Notes: generated by a model not told the origin, from the sequence alone. A DNA stretch of 64,000 bases from Zobellella maritima (GCF_003075035.1 NZ_QCZE01000001.1:990602-1054601), one strand, 5' to 3'. Shown: positions 45,796 through 55,055, counted from the stretch's first letter. Numbers and translations are program-made.

Positions 45796-47370
45796 TTACA
45801 GCTCGCGCCGTTTCATGGCGCCGGCGATATATTCGGCCTGGCGTACCGCCAGCGCCACTATGGTCAGAGTCGGGTTGGCGGCCGAGCTGGAGGTGAACTG
45901 GCTACCATCGGAAATGAACAGGTTCTTCACATCGTGGGTCTGCCCCCACTTGTTCACCACCCCATCCCGCGGGCTGGCACTCATCCGGTTGGTGCCCATG
46001 TTGTGGCTCGCCGGGTAAGGGGGCATGTCGATCACCCGGGTGGCGCCCACCGCTTCCGACACCTTGCGCCACTGGGCAAGGCCGTGGCGGCGCATGGCCG
46101 CATCATTGGTATGATCGGTCTTGGTCACTATGGGTACCGGCAGGCCGTACTGATCCTTCTCGGTCGGGTGCAGGGTGATGCCGTTTTCCTCCTGCGCCAT
46201 GTCTTCGCCGCACACCCAGACACAGCTCATGTGATCGTACTGCTCCAGCGCCGAGGTCACTTCCCTGCCCCAGCCACCCGGCTTCATAAAGGCGGCGGTA
46301 AATGGCAGGTGCAACGCCAGGCCTTCCAGGTGGTAGCCGCCGTGGAAGCCGCGATCCGGGTTCAAGGCGGCTTCATCCGAAATCACCGCGGCAATATCGA
46401 ATCCGCGATACATGTTGACTGGCCCCTTGTGGATCGCCACCGCGGCGGCGGTGGTATGGTTCATGTAGTTTTTGCCGACCTGCCCGGAGGAGTTTGCCAG
46501 GCCGTCGGGAAACAGACGGGAAGCGGAGTTGAGCAGCAGCCGCGGCGATTCGATGGAATTGCCGGCCACGCACACGACCCGGGCCTTTTGCAGGTGCATG
46601 CGTCCATCCTTGTCGGCATAAAGCACACCGCTGGCCTTGCCCGAGGCATCGTGCTCGATGCGCAGCACCATGCTCTGGGGACGCAGTTCTGCATGTCCGG
46701 TTTTCAGGGCTCGCGGGATCTCGGAATACAGGGTCGACCACTTGGCGCCGACCTTGCAGCCCTGCATGCAGAAGCCGATTTGCTGGCAGGCCGGGCGGCC
46801 GTCATTCGGCCGGGTGTTGGAGGCCACCGGACGGCTGATGTCCCGGTAGCCGACCTTCCTGGCCCCGGCGGCGATCACCTTGTAGTGGTTATTGGGCGGC
46901 ATCTCCGGCAGGCCGCTGGCCTTGGTACCGGCGACCCCCATCTTGCGTTCGGCAATGTCGTAATAGGGGGCCAGCTCGTCATAGCTGATCGGCCAGTCGA
47001 GCACATTGGCGCCCTTGACCTCGCCATAGGTGGTCCGGGTATGAAAATCATGGGGCAGAAAGCGCAGCGCCAACCCGGAGAAATGCATGGTCGAGCCCCC
47101 CACTCCCTTCACAATCCAGGCCGGCAGTTCGGGATAGGTTTCGGTATGGTGCCAGCCGCCGGCGGAAATGCGCTTGTCCAACCATGAAATTTTCTTGAAC
47201 ATGGCCCATTCGTCGTTCTCGAAGTCGGCCTGGGTGAAGTGCTTGCCGGCTTCGAGGATCACGACGTCGACACCGCTTCTGGTCAGCTCGTCGGCCAATG
47301 TACCGCCACCGGCGCCCGAGCCGATGATCACCACTACGCTGTCGTCATCCAATGAGAAAGTCGCGCTCAT
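45796..47370 (-). CDS. GMC-family FAD oxidoreductase (gluconate/alcohol dehydrogenase type)
   Basis: A 524-residue flavoprotein with an FAD-binding GxGxxG (VVIIGSGAGGGTLADEL), the GVGGSTMHFSG block and the C-terminal NPTLTIVALAVRQAEYIA region of GMC dehydrogenases. It has no signal peptide of its own. Such subunits are carried through the Tat system by the small subunit encoded just upstream (47415-48005). Expected to oxidise an alcohol or polyol at the periplasmic face. The usual cytochrome c subunit is not in the operon. Confidence 0.88.
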   Translation of the reverse strand: MSATFSLDDDSVVVIIGSGAGGGTLADELTRSGVDVVILEAGKHFTQADFENDEWAMFKKISWLDKRISAGGWHHTETYPELPAWIVKGVGGSTMHFSGLALRFLPHDFHTRTTYGEVKGANVLDWPISYDELAPYYDIAERKMGVAGTKASGLPEMPPNNHYKVIAAGARKVGYRDISRPVASNTRPNDGRPACQQIGFCMQGCKVGAKWSTLYSEIPRALKTGHAELRPQSMVLRIEHDASGKASGVLYADKDGRMHLQKARVVCVAGNSIESPRLLLNSASRLFPDGLANSSGQVGKNYMNHTTAAAVAIHKGPVNMYRGFDIAAVISDEAALNPDRGFHGGYHLEGLALHLPFTAAFMKPGGWGREVTSALEQYDHMSCVWVCGEDMAQEENGITLHPTEKDQYGLPVPIVTKTDHTNDAAMRRHGLAQWRKVSEAVGATRVIDMPPYPASHNMGTNRMSASPRDGVVNKWGQTHDVKNLFISDGSQFTSSSAANPTLTIVALAVRQAEYIAGAMKRREL

Positions 47371-47414
47371 GGGTTCTCTCCTTGATGTTGTTTACGGTAA
47401 AGTCGGTGCCGGTG

Positions 47415-48005
47415 CTAAGCGTCGCTGCCCAGCCAGTCGATGTCGTCGAAGCCACGATTGACATAGCCCCCCTTTTCCCAAGACGAGCCCTCATAGCCGA
47501 ACAGCGGCCATACTTGCTTGTTGTCGTAGAAACCGGTGACCAGGTGTCCCTTCACCTTCTGGAAGAAGGCGCCGTGTTCGATCACATAGAGCAGGCCGAC
47601 CCGGTCGCTCTCCTTCTCCAGTTCGGCGTAATCCTGCTCGAAGCGCTGACGGGCCAGGTGATCGAGCGCCGCTACCCCGTCGACCAACAGCCCCTTTAGC
47701 TGGTCGTCGGTTGCCGCCTGTGTTTCCAGCGGCGCGAGTGCCTGCAGGTAATAGCGGTCTTCAATATGGTCGTGCGGAAAGATATCCCGGGCCAGGATCA
47801 ACAAGGTGCCGCCCACCTCGGCGCCGAGCACGGTGAAGTCCCGGGCCCGCGCACGGCCTGCCGGCACGGTCAATGCCGTGGTTGCAAACGCGCCGACGCC
47901 CAGCGCCATCACGCTGCCAAGGGTCAGGAAACGGCGCCGACTCAGGCCGTTGCCCTCCTCGACCGGCGTTACCCGAATGGGGATCTGTGCAGATTTATCC
48001 TTCAT
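47415..48005 (-). CDS. Tat-exported small subunit (gluconate 2-dehydrogenase subunit 3-like)
   Basis: A 196-residue protein with a twin-arginine signal (SRRRFLTLGSVMALGVGAFA, about residues 22-41). The mature domain fits the gluconate 2-dehydrogenase subunit 3 family (LARDIFPHDHIEDRYY...FYDNKQVWPLFGYEG). It pairs with the GMC subunit encoded next and likely serves as its escort and membrane-side partner. Its ATG overlaps the lipoate ligase stop. Confidence 0.82.
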   Translation of the reverse strand: MKDKSAQIPIRVTPVEEGNGLSRRRFLTLGSVMALGVGAFATTALTVPAGRARARDFTVLGAEVGGTLLILARDIFPHDHIEDRYYLQALAPLETQAATDDQLKGLLVDGVAALDHLARQRFEQDYAELEKESDRVGLLYVIEHGAFFQKVKGHLVTGFYDNKQVWPLFGYEGSSWEKGGYVNRGFDDIDWLGSDA

Positions 48006-48745
48006 CTTGTCACCTCCATGAATGCTGATTCCTGATCCAGCCGTTGGTACAGGGTTCTGCTCAGCAGCGCCATGGCGCTGCGCCCGGCTCCCAGTCCGAG
48101 CAGACGGGACACCGTCACATGACGGTCTTCATTTATCCGCCGGGGTTGCTGGCAATAGCGGTAGAATTCGTTGGTTAACCGACACAGCTCACCGTCGTCC
48201 TCGTCGCAGAGAATGGCAGCATGGGCCAGTACCGCCTGCTGTGGCCGGCCGGCCACCTTGCGCCAACGTTGGGCGGTACCGGCCAGCTTGCGGCCGCTTA
48301 CCACCAGGTTATAGTCACCGTCGCAAAAGGCGCCGCTCACCGGGCCGCAACAGGCCCTGATATCCAGCTCGGCCAGGGCCTCGATCAGGGGTTGGCACAG
48401 CCGGCGATAGGCCCGGTCGATGGCCGCCGGACCCGGCTCCAGGGTAAACACCGCTGTCACATTGAGCAGATGCGGACTCTGTACCGTCAGGTCCCCGCCC
48501 GTCTGCCGCTGTACCAGGGGCCAGCCCCGCCGGGCCAGGCGCTCACCCGCCAGGGCGAAGCCCGGTAGGCGGCTCATGGCTGCCGGCACCACCAGGGCAC
48601 GTCGGCTGCGCCACAGCATGAAGCCCTGGGCGAGTTGGCCGTTGACCACCCGGGCCAGCATGTCCTGCTCAGCAGCCAACCCCCGTGCCGGGGTGAGTAA
48701 CGGCGGCAGCAGGCCGTGCCGGCTTTTATGGTTGAGCATGCTCAT
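48002..48745 (-). CDS. lipoate--protein ligase-like protein
   Basis: A 247-residue protein of the BPL/LplA/LipB fold: RGLAAEQDMLARV, FMLWRSRRALVVP, then VQRQTGGDLTVQSPHLLNVT (the RR/QTGG-type loop) and the lysine-bearing SGRKLAGTAQRW. It probably lipoylates the free lipoyl domain encoded two genes upstream. The ATG at 48745 has AAGGAG seven bases upstream and overlaps the E2 gene end by 20 bases. A longer in-frame start lacks support. Confidence 0.82.
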   Translation of the reverse strand: MSMLNHKSRHGLLPPLLTPARGLAAEQDMLARVVNGQLAQGFMLWRSRRALVVPAAMSRLPGFALAGERLARRGWPLVQRQTGGDLTVQSPHLLNVTAVFTLEPGPAAIDRAYRRLCQPLIEALAELDIRACCGPVSGAFCDGDYNLVVSGRKLAGTAQRWRKVAGRPQQAVLAHAAILCDEDDGELCRLTNEFYRYCQQPRRINEDRHVTVSRLLGLGAGRSAMALLSRTLYQRLDQESAFMEVTR

Positions 48746-49433
48746 CCGTATCTCCTTCCAACAAACGACACAGGGTGTCGAAGAACTCGGCCGCCGGGCC
48801 ACCGTCCACCGCCCGGTGATCAAAGGTCAGCGACAACCCCATCATTGGTCTGTGCTCCAGCTCGCCCGCCTTGTTAATAACTGGCATCATTTGGGTCCTT
48901 CCGATACCGAGGATCGCCAGCTGCGGCAGGTTGATCACCGGGGTAAAATGCTCCACCCGCGATCTCCCCAGGTTGGTGAGGGTAAAGGTGCCGCCGGTCA
49001 TTTCGGCTACCGACAGCTTGCCGGACCGGGCCCGCGCCACCAGGGCCCGACGCGCCTCGGCCAGCCGTGACAGGGTCATGGCATCGGCGTTGAACAGGGC
49101 AGGCGCAACCAGCTGGGTGTCACTCAGGCCAATGGCAAAACTCAGGTGCACCCCCTGGTAGTGGTGGATTTCATTGTCCTCCAGCCGCCCGTTAAGCAGC
49201 GGGTGGCGCTGCAAGGTGCGGATCAGCGTATGAGCCAGCAGATCCTCCACCGAAACCTTGATGCCATCCAGGGCCAGTTGCTGTTTACGGATCAGCAACT
49301 GGCCGACATCACAGCGGCCGTGGTGGGTCAGCTGCGCAGCCTCATCCAGGCTTTTGCGCATGGCGCCGGCAATCATGGCTCGCATGCCCCGCAGAGGGGT
49401 GCGCTGCACCCCGGTATCAAAGGTCGTGGACAT
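48726..49433 (-). CDS. acoC: acetoin dehydrogenase E2, catalytic domain only
   Basis: A 235-residue 2-oxoacid dehydrogenase acyltransferase core with no lipoyl or peripheral-subunit-binding domain. The active site is DHRAVDGG near the C-terminus. The N-terminal RTPLRGMRAMIAGAMRKSL is the usual start of the catalytic trimer domain. The lipoyl domain is a separate gene eight bases upstream, so E2 is split. It should transfer the acetyl group from lipoate to CoA in acetoin cleavage. Confidence 0.85.
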   Translation of the reverse strand: MSTTFDTGVQRTPLRGMRAMIAGAMRKSLDEAAQLTHHGRCDVGQLLIRKQQLALDGIKVSVEDLLAHTLIRTLQRHPLLNGRLEDNEIHHYQGVHLSFAIGLSDTQLVAPALFNADAMTLSRLAEARRALVARARSGKLSVAEMTGGTFTLTNLGRSRVEHFTPVINLPQLAILGIGRTQMMPVINKAGELEHRPMMGLSLTFDHRAVDGGPAAEFFDTLCRLLEGDTDEHAQP

Positions 49434-49441
49434 GATCCCTC

Positions 49442-49675
49442 CTATTGCACCTGACCGATCAGATCACCCTTGGCCACCACTTCATCGGCTTCCTTGAGGA
49501 TGCTGAGGCTGCCCGACGCCGGCGCCAGTATGTCGTGCTGAATTTTCTGCACCATGATCTCAGCAATGACCTGACCCGTGGCCACGGCTTCCCCCTCTGC
49601 CGACAGCCAGGTAGTGATCACCGCCTCGTCCTGCTCTTCCCACAGGTCCATTGGAATGCGAATTGCTGTGCTCAT
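49442..49675 (-). CDS. free-standing lipoyl domain protein
   Basis: A 77-residue biotinyl/lipoyl carrier domain: residues 1-30 PMDLWEEQDEAVITTWL, then EIMVQKIQHDILAPASG with the lipoyl-accepting Lys. It stands in for the lipoyl domain normally fused to E2. AGGAGG lies seven bases before the ATG at 49675; the TTG six bases upstream is less likely. The start overlaps the acoB stop as ATGA. Confidence 0.85.
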   Translation of the reverse strand: MSTAIRIPMDLWEEQDEAVITTWLSAEGEAVATGQVIAEIMVQKIQHDILAPASGSLSILKEADEVVAKGDLIGQVQ

Positions 49676-50703
49676 AACCAATCCTCCTTAAACATCTCCA
49701 GACAGGCGTTGACGATTTTCTGTGCATTGGGCAGGGCCCACTGCTCCATGGGGGGAGTAAAGGGAATGGGGATATCCGGATAGGCCAGCCGCCGGGGAGC
49801 GGCCTTGAGTTGCGTCCCGCGCTCGACCACGGAGGCGATGATTTCGCCGCTCATGCCATAGCTGTGGTAATCCTCGTCCACCACGACAAGGCGACCGGTT
49901 TTGGCGACAGAAGCAATCACCGTCTCCCTGTCCAGGGGGACCAGGGAGCGCAAGTCTACCACTTCGGCACTGATGCCTTGCTCGGCAAGCAGTCGTGCGG
50001 CTTTCAGGCCGTGATGGACACCGGAAGTAATACCGACAAGGGTGACATCGCTGCCTTCACGGACGATGGCAGCCTGGCCGATAGGGACTTCATAGGCCGC
50101 TTCCGGTACATGCACCACGGCATCCTTTTCCGTTCCCAGCCAGCCCATGCCCTGCAACCCCTTGTGGAACATAAACACCACAGGGTTATTGTCCCGGATG
50201 GCGGCAATCATCAGGCCCTTGGCATCGTAGGCGTTGGACGGCGCCACCACCTTCATGCCCGGCAGGTGGGCAAAGCTGGCGTGCAGACACTGGGAGTGCT
50301 GGCCGGCATCACTGTAGCCACCGCCGGTGGAGGTCATCAGCACCATGGGCACCGGGATCTTGCCGCCGGAGAAATAGGTGTTCTTGGCCATCAGGTTGTA
50401 GATGGCGTCCATGCACACCCCGAAGAAATCCACAAACATCAGCTCCACGATGGGCCGCATACCGTCGGATGCCGCTCCCACGGCGGCGCCGATAAAGGCG
50501 GTTTCCGAAATGGGGGTATCACGTATCCGCTCGGAACCGAATTCTTCATGCAGGCCACGGGTATTGCCGAATACGCCGCCCAGCGGGCCTATGTCTTCCC
50601 CCATCACGAACACGCTGGGGTCGGTGCGCATCTCCTGGGCGATGGCTTCGGCCATGGCCCGGGCTATGGTGAGCTTGCGGGTATTGGTGGTGGTATTCAT
50701 CAC
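49672..50703 (-). CDS. acoB: acetoin dehydrogenase E1 beta subunit
   Basis: A 343-residue transketolase-like subunit: VFVMGEDIGPLGGVFGNTRGL, RIRDTPISETAFIGAAVGAA, DAGQHSQCLHASFAHLPGMKVVAPS and EVVDLRSLVPLD are standard E1-beta blocks. With AcoA it forms the thiamine-diphosphate E1 that cleaves acetoin. ATGA overlaps at both ends couple it to the dehydrogenase upstream and the lipoyl gene downstream. Confidence 0.92.
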   Translation of the reverse strand: MMNTTTNTRKLTIARAMAEAIAQEMRTDPSVFVMGEDIGPLGGVFGNTRGLHEEFGSERIRDTPISETAFIGAAVGAASDGMRPIVELMFVDFFGVCMDAIYNLMAKNTYFSGGKIPVPMVLMTSTGGGYSDAGQHSQCLHASFAHLPGMKVVAPSNAYDAKGLMIAAIRDNNPVVFMFHKGLQGMGWLGTEKDAVVHVPEAAYEVPIGQAAIVREGSDVTLVGITSGVHHGLKAARLLAEQGISAEVVDLRSLVPLDRETVIASVAKTGRLVVVDEDYHSYGMSGEIIASVVERGTQLKAAPRRLAYPDIPIPFTPPMEQWALPNAQKIVNACLEMFKEDWL

Positions 50704-51812
50704 ACGCCTCCTTTTCTTGTGTTCATGTCCGCGCCGTTGGCGGGCGTCACGATAATCTTCACGTTGCGGTCCTTGTTGTGCACCAGCTCTTCAAATCCCT
50801 GTTCGATGATCTGCGCAAGTGAAATACGGCCGGTGATCAGCGGCGTTACCTCCATCCGTCCAGCGGCTATCAGCGCGATCACCTCGGCAAATTCACCGCT
50901 GTAGGCCAGGGCGCCGACCACCTGTTTTTCGGTGGCAACGAGCTCGAAAAAGTTGAATTCGCTTGGCTCTTCGAAGATGCCTACCATCACGCAGCGCCCG
51001 GCTTTGCGGATCACGTCGATGGCCAGCTTGGCGGTCTGCCTGTGGCCGATGCACTCGATAGACACATCGGCGCCTGCACCGTCGGTCAGCGCCTGCACCT
51101 CGGCCAGCACATCACAGTCGCCGGGATCCAGTACCAGCGTCGCCCCGACCTCCAATGCCTTCTGCTTGCGCGCCGCCGACATTTCCAGGGCGATGATCCG
51201 ACCGGCGCCGGCAGCCTTGGCACACATGATGGTGCACAGTCCTATGGTGCCGGCGCCCACCACCACCAGGGTCTTGCCTTCAATGTTGCCTGCCTGGCGG
51301 ACCGCATGCATGCCCACCGCCAACGGCTCGATCAGGGCGCCCGCTTCCAGCGGGAAGCCCTCGGGCAGCCGGTACAACAGGTTGGCGGGCACATTGACCA
51401 GCTCGGCAAAGGCACCGTTGTTCATCAGGCCGGTGAATGCCAGCTGTTCGCACAGGTTGATCTGTCCTTCCCGACAGTAGCGGCATGTGCCGCAATGCTG
51501 ACAGGCATCGGCGGTGACGCTGTCGCCCGGCGCAAAACCATCGACACCTTCGCCCAGGGCCACAACTTCACCACAAAATTCGTGGCCAAGAATGCACTGA
51601 CCTTTGAGTCCGGTGAGTGGATGAGGCTGATCGACGGGAATAAATACGGGACCAGACTGATACTCGTGCAGGTCGGAGCCGCAAATACCGCACCAGTGCA
51701 CCCGGATCTGGGCCCAGCCCGGTTCAGGGGCGCCGGGTCGTGGCACCTGCTCCAGACGGATATCCTGGCGGCCGTGCCAGACGGCGGCGGTCATGGTGGT
51801 GGCTTGATTCAT
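50700..51812 (-). CDS. zinc-dependent 2,3-butanediol dehydrogenase
   Basis: A 370-residue medium-chain dehydrogenase. The catalytic zinc site is CGICGSD and GHEFCGEV; structural-zinc cysteines lie in CQHCGTCRYCREGQINLC. The NAD-binding motif is VVGAGTIGL. It matches butanediol dehydrogenases of Pseudomonas-type aco operons, converting 2,3-butanediol to acetoin for AcoAB. The ATG at 51812 follows GAGG, preferred over 51830. Confidence 0.9.
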   Translation of the reverse strand: MNQATTMTAAVWHGRQDIRLEQVPRPGAPEPGWAQIRVHWCGICGSDLHEYQSGPVFIPVDQPHPLTGLKGQCILGHEFCGEVVALGEGVDGFAPGDSVTADACQHCGTCRYCREGQINLCEQLAFTGLMNNGAFAELVNVPANLLYRLPEGFPLEAGALIEPLAVGMHAVRQAGNIEGKTLVVVGAGTIGLCTIMCAKAAGAGRIIALEMSAARKQKALEVGATLVLDPGDCDVLAEVQALTDGAGADVSIECIGHRQTAKLAIDVIRKAGRCVMVGIFEEPSEFNFFELVATEKQVVGALAYSGEFAEVIALIAAGRMEVTPLITGRISLAQIIEQGFEELVHNKDRNVKIIVTPANGADMNTRKGGV

Positions 51813-51829
51813 AGGGGAATCCTCGTGCA

Positions 51830-52816
51830 TCAGATAAACACCTTGTCCAGGGCCGCTTCCGGAGCCGGGTAGGCGCTTTCCCGGGCAAAGGCGATGGCCT
51901 CGTCCACCTTCTGTCTGGCTCGGGCCCTGAGCCGCTCTTCCTGCTGTTCGGTCAATTGACCGCCTTGCAGCAGGGTGGCACGCAACCTGGGAATGGGATC
52001 CTTGGCCAACAGGGTCGCCTTCTCGCCTTCCGGGCGGTAGCCTTCCGCATCCCCCATGAAATGGCCGGCGAGCCGGTAGGTTTCGATCTCGATCAGGCTG
52101 GGCCCCTCGCCTCGTCGGGCCCGCTCGATAGCGATGCCTGCCGCCTCGAACACCGCCTGCGGATCATTGTCGGCTACAAAATGACCCGGCATACCATAGG
52201 CGGCGGCACGCTTGTCGTTACGATCGACCGCAGTCGACTGGCACTTGGCTACGGAAATTCCCCAGGCGTTGTCCTCAATCACGAAGACCACCGGCAATTG
52301 CCACACGGCGGCCAGGTTCAGGGCTTCGTGGAAAGCGCCCTGGTTGGCGGCACCTTCTCCCAGGAAGGCCACCGCCACCCCCGGCTTGCCTTGTAGCTTG
52401 CGGGACAGGGCCGCCCCCACCGCCGGACCCATGCCCTGGGCGATAATGCCCGAGCAGGAAAAATTTACCCGCCCGTCAAAGATGTGCATATGACCGCCCC
52501 GACCACCGCTCAGGCCGCTTTCCTTGCCAAAGATTTCCGCTGCCATCTCGTTCAGATCGACTCCCTTGGCAATGGCCACATGATGGGGTCTGTGGGTCGC
52601 GGTCACTATGTCATCCGCAGTCAGATGGGCGCAGACGCCCACGGCACAGGGTTCCTGTCCATTGGACAGGTGCATTTCCCCGGGGATGGGGCCCTTGGCC
52701 ATATTGAAAGCCGGTGTCTTGCCCTCCATGTAGATGGCCTCTATGGCCTCTTCGAAGAAGCGGCTGACCAGCATGTGTTCGTACATCCAATGCCATTGTG
52801 CTGTATCGGGTTTCAT
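51830..52816 (-). CDS. acoA: acetoin dehydrogenase E1 alpha subunit
   Basis: A 328-residue ThDP-binding E1 alpha: GEMHLSNGQEPCAVGV, GRGGHMHIFD, and the ThDP motif FLGEGAANQGAFHEALNLAAVWQLPVVFVIEDN (GDG-type GEG...NN variant). First gene of the operon. GGAGGGG lies four bases before the ATG at 52816, so the 14 upstream in-frame codons are discounted. A sigma-54 promoter lies about 77-91 bases upstream. Confidence 0.92.
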   Translation of the reverse strand: MKPDTAQWHWMYEHMLVSRFFEEAIEAIYMEGKTPAFNMAKGPIPGEMHLSNGQEPCAVGVCAHLTADDIVTATHRPHHVAIAKGVDLNEMAAEIFGKESGLSGGRGGHMHIFDGRVNFSCSGIIAQGMGPAVGAALSRKLQGKPGVAVAFLGEGAANQGAFHEALNLAAVWQLPVVFVIEDNAWGISVAKCQSTAVDRNDKRAAAYGMPGHFVADNDPQAVFEAAGIAIERARRGEGPSLIEIETYRLAGHFMGDAEGYRPEGEKATLLAKDPIPRLRATLLQGGQLTEQQEERLRARARQKVDEAIAFARESAYPAPEAALDKVFI

Positions 52817-52892
52817 ATCCCCTCCTTGCCGATGTGTGTTACCAACGGACCTGCACATGGGTGCACGATCCGGTTATTGCCATGGAACACTC

Positions 52893-52907
52893 GCAATCCT
52901 TGTGCCA
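52893..52907 (-). promoter_or_regulatory. sigma-54 promoter of the aco operon
   Basis: On the minus strand TGGCAC AAGGA TTGC is an exact match to the sigma-54 -24/-12 consensus (TGGCAC-N5-TTGC). Transcription would begin near 52881, leaving a 65-base leader before acoA. The divergent acoR encodes the matching sigma-54 activator. Confidence 0.85.
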
Positions 52908-53004
52908 AAAATGATAAAAGACTGTTAACGGCGTGTTTGCGAAGGTTGTTGCTGCGGCCTGCCGGCGCCATGTCGCAGCCATGCCACAGGGGATGTCTCA
53001 ACAC

Positions 53005-53020
53005 TGCGACAGCTGTCGCA
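53005..53020. promoter_or_regulatory. palindromic likely AcoR enhancer site
   Basis: TGCGACAGCTGTCGCA is a perfect 16-bp palindrome, about 130 bases upstream of the predicted aco start, the normal distance for an enhancer-binding protein. Related half-sites TGTCGCA (52971-52977) and TGTCTCA (52994-53000) lie between it and the promoter. Confidence 0.6.
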
Positions 53021-53069
53021 ACCGCCATCCACTGCATCAGCAAGCGATCGACGATACTTAAGGAACAAG

Positions 53070-55037
53070 GTGACCTGGGTGAAACCGATGAAACATAAGG
53101 ACGATGAGATTGCCCGCCTGCTGGGAGAACGCCTGGGGCCGGGAAAGCCGCTGACGGATCCGGCTATATTGGGCTCTTGGCGACGTTGCATGGAGCAATA
53201 TCACCTGGACCCGCATGCCCGTCATCAGAGCCCCCGCTTGAGTGAGTCCGAGCTCAACCTGTTGCGCGAGCCTTTTGCCGAGCTGTTGCATCTGGCGGTG
53301 CCTGTCTTCGACCGGCTGCGGCGCACCGCGGTCGAAGCCGGATACAGCCTGTTGTTGACCGATGCCCAGGGAGTGGTGGTACAGAGCTACCTGGACTCCG
53401 GCCTCAGCCGTGAACTGGCCGACAAAGGCATGGCGGTGGGCTCGGTGTGGTCGGAACAACTGGTGGGCACCAATGGTCTGGGCACCTGCCTGGCCACCGG
53501 TCTACCGATGACGGTGTATGCGGGCGAACATTTTGATCAGGCACTGCTTCCGTTCAGCTGCTCTACCGCGCCCCTGTTCAGCGCCGATGGAAGCCTGCTC
53601 GGCGCCATCGACATTTCCACCTATGCCCAGGGCAGCAAGGCCATGCAGCAGTTGGCCCTGAATCTGGTACAGGGTGCCGCCGAAGAGCTGGAAGCCCTGC
53701 TGTTCCGGCAATCTCATCGTCAGCATCTACTGGTGACCCTGGCACAGGGCACGGCCTTGCCCCGGCCGGCGGAGACCGCATTGCTGGCCCTGGATCAGCG
53801 AGGGCACGTGCAGGGCCTGACCGGCAGCCTGCTGCGGTTGTTGTCGCTCAGGTACCGCGAAGAAGTGTTGCACCGGCCGGTTAGCCAGGTATTGGGCGTC
53901 CCGTTCGAGCAGCTGCTGGCGGCTTCCAGGGAGCGGCCGTGCCGCCTGGGCGCCCTGCCTTGGTATGCCTGGCCACTGCCGGGGCTCCCGGGCCTGACCC
54001 AGACAACCCGGTCCCCGGCCTCCCTCCCCGGCGAGGTCAACCCGCTGCAACGGGCAGCGGGTGAAGACCCCTGTCTGCAACGCCAGGCTGACATCTGTCA
54101 GAAAATGGTCGACCGGGGGATCAGCATCCTCATCCAGGGAGAAACCGGTACCGGCAAGGAGGTATGGGCACGGGCGCTGCACGACAGCAGCCAGCGCAGG
54201 CACAAACCCTTTGTTACCCTCAATTGTGCCGCCATCCCTGAAACCCTGATCGAAAGCGAGTTGTTCGGCTATGGCAGCGGGGCCTTTACCGGGGCTCTCA
54301 AGGGCGGAAAGATGGGAAAAATCCAGGCCAGCGCCGGCGGCACCCTGTTTCTGGACGAAATTGGCGATATGCCCCTGGCGCTGCAATCCCGACTGCTGAG
54401 GGTACTGGCCGAGCAGGAGGTCACACCGGTAGGACAGATAAACCCGGTGCCGGTGCAACTGAGTGTCATTTGTGCCACCCACAGGGCGCTGCCTGCGTTG
54501 GTGGAACAGGGGGAATTCCGGGAGGATCTCTACTATCGCATCAGTGGCCTGAAGGTCATCTTGCCCCCCTTGCGGACCCGGCAGGACAAACCCGGGCTGA
54601 TCCGTTGCTTGTTGAGCGAGCTGACCGATGGCCAGATGGCACCGGCGCTGACTGCCGAGGCTGAGGTCTGGCTGCGAGATTACACCTGGCCCGGTAATAT
54701 CCGGCAATTAAAGAGTGCACTCCAGTTTGCCCTGGCGCTGGCCGAAGGCGGACCGATCTGCCCCGAGCATTTGCCCGAGGAGGTGTACACCGCCTCGCGG
54801 CTGACCAGTGCGGAGCCGGCGGTGAGGCATCATGACCGGTCAGACCAAGCACCGCCCACATCGGCCAACCTGGAGCAGCGGCAACAGCAACAGGAGCGGG
54901 ACTACCTCAAAAGTACCCTCGACAGCCATGCCTGGGTGATCACCTCGGCGGCCCGGGCCCTGGGGATCAGTCGCGCTACCCTGCACCGCAAAATCAACAA
55001 GTACGGCCTGGTATCACCCAACAAAGGCAACCGTTAG
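53070..55037 (+). CDS. acoR: sigma-54-dependent activator AcoR
   Basis: A 655-residue enhancer-binding protein. An N-terminal sensory part with a GAF-like domain (about 60-200: SLLLTDAQGVVVQSY, VGTNGLGTCLATG) is followed by an AAA+ domain with Walker A GETGTGKE, the sigma-54 contact loop GAFTGA and Walker B GGTLFLDEIGD. A C-terminal Fis-type HTH (AARALGISRATLHRKINKYGL) completes it. Divergent from acoA; acetoin is the expected inducer. The start is GTG 53070 or ATG 53088. Confidence 0.92.
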   Translation: MTWVKPMKHKDDEIARLLGERLGPGKPLTDPAILGSWRRCMEQYHLDPHARHQSPRLSESELNLLREPFAELLHLAVPVFDRLRRTAVEAGYSLLLTDAQGVVVQSYLDSGLSRELADKGMAVGSVWSEQLVGTNGLGTCLATGLPMTVYAGEHFDQALLPFSCSTAPLFSADGSLLGAIDISTYAQGSKAMQQLALNLVQGAAEELEALLFRQSHRQHLLVTLAQGTALPRPAETALLALDQRGHVQGLTGSLLRLLSLRYREEVLHRPVSQVLGVPFEQLLAASRERPCRLGALPWYAWPLPGLPGLTQTTRSPASLPGEVNPLQRAAGEDPCLQRQADICQKMVDRGISILIQGETGTGKEVWARALHDSSQRRHKPFVTLNCAAIPETLIESELFGYGSGAFTGALKGGKMGKIQASAGGTLFLDEIGDMPLALQSRLLRVLAEQEVTPVGQINPVPVQLSVICATHRALPALVEQGEFREDLYYRISGLKVILPPLRTRQDKPGLIRCLLSELTDGQMAPALTAEAEVWLRDYTWPGNIRQLKSALQFALALAEGGPICPEHLPEEVYTASRLTSAEPAVRHHDRSDQAPPTSANLEQRQQQQERDYLKSTLDSHAWVITSAARALGISRATLHRKINKYGLVSPNKGNR

Positions 55038-55055
55038 CGGCCGGCAAATAAACGA

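Noticed and set aside
45382-47187. 601-codon plus-strand ORF
   Set aside because: It lies antisense to the GMC oxidoreductase and VOC genes, which have full family motifs. The translation is Gly/Arg/His-rich without motifs: a GC-codon shadow.
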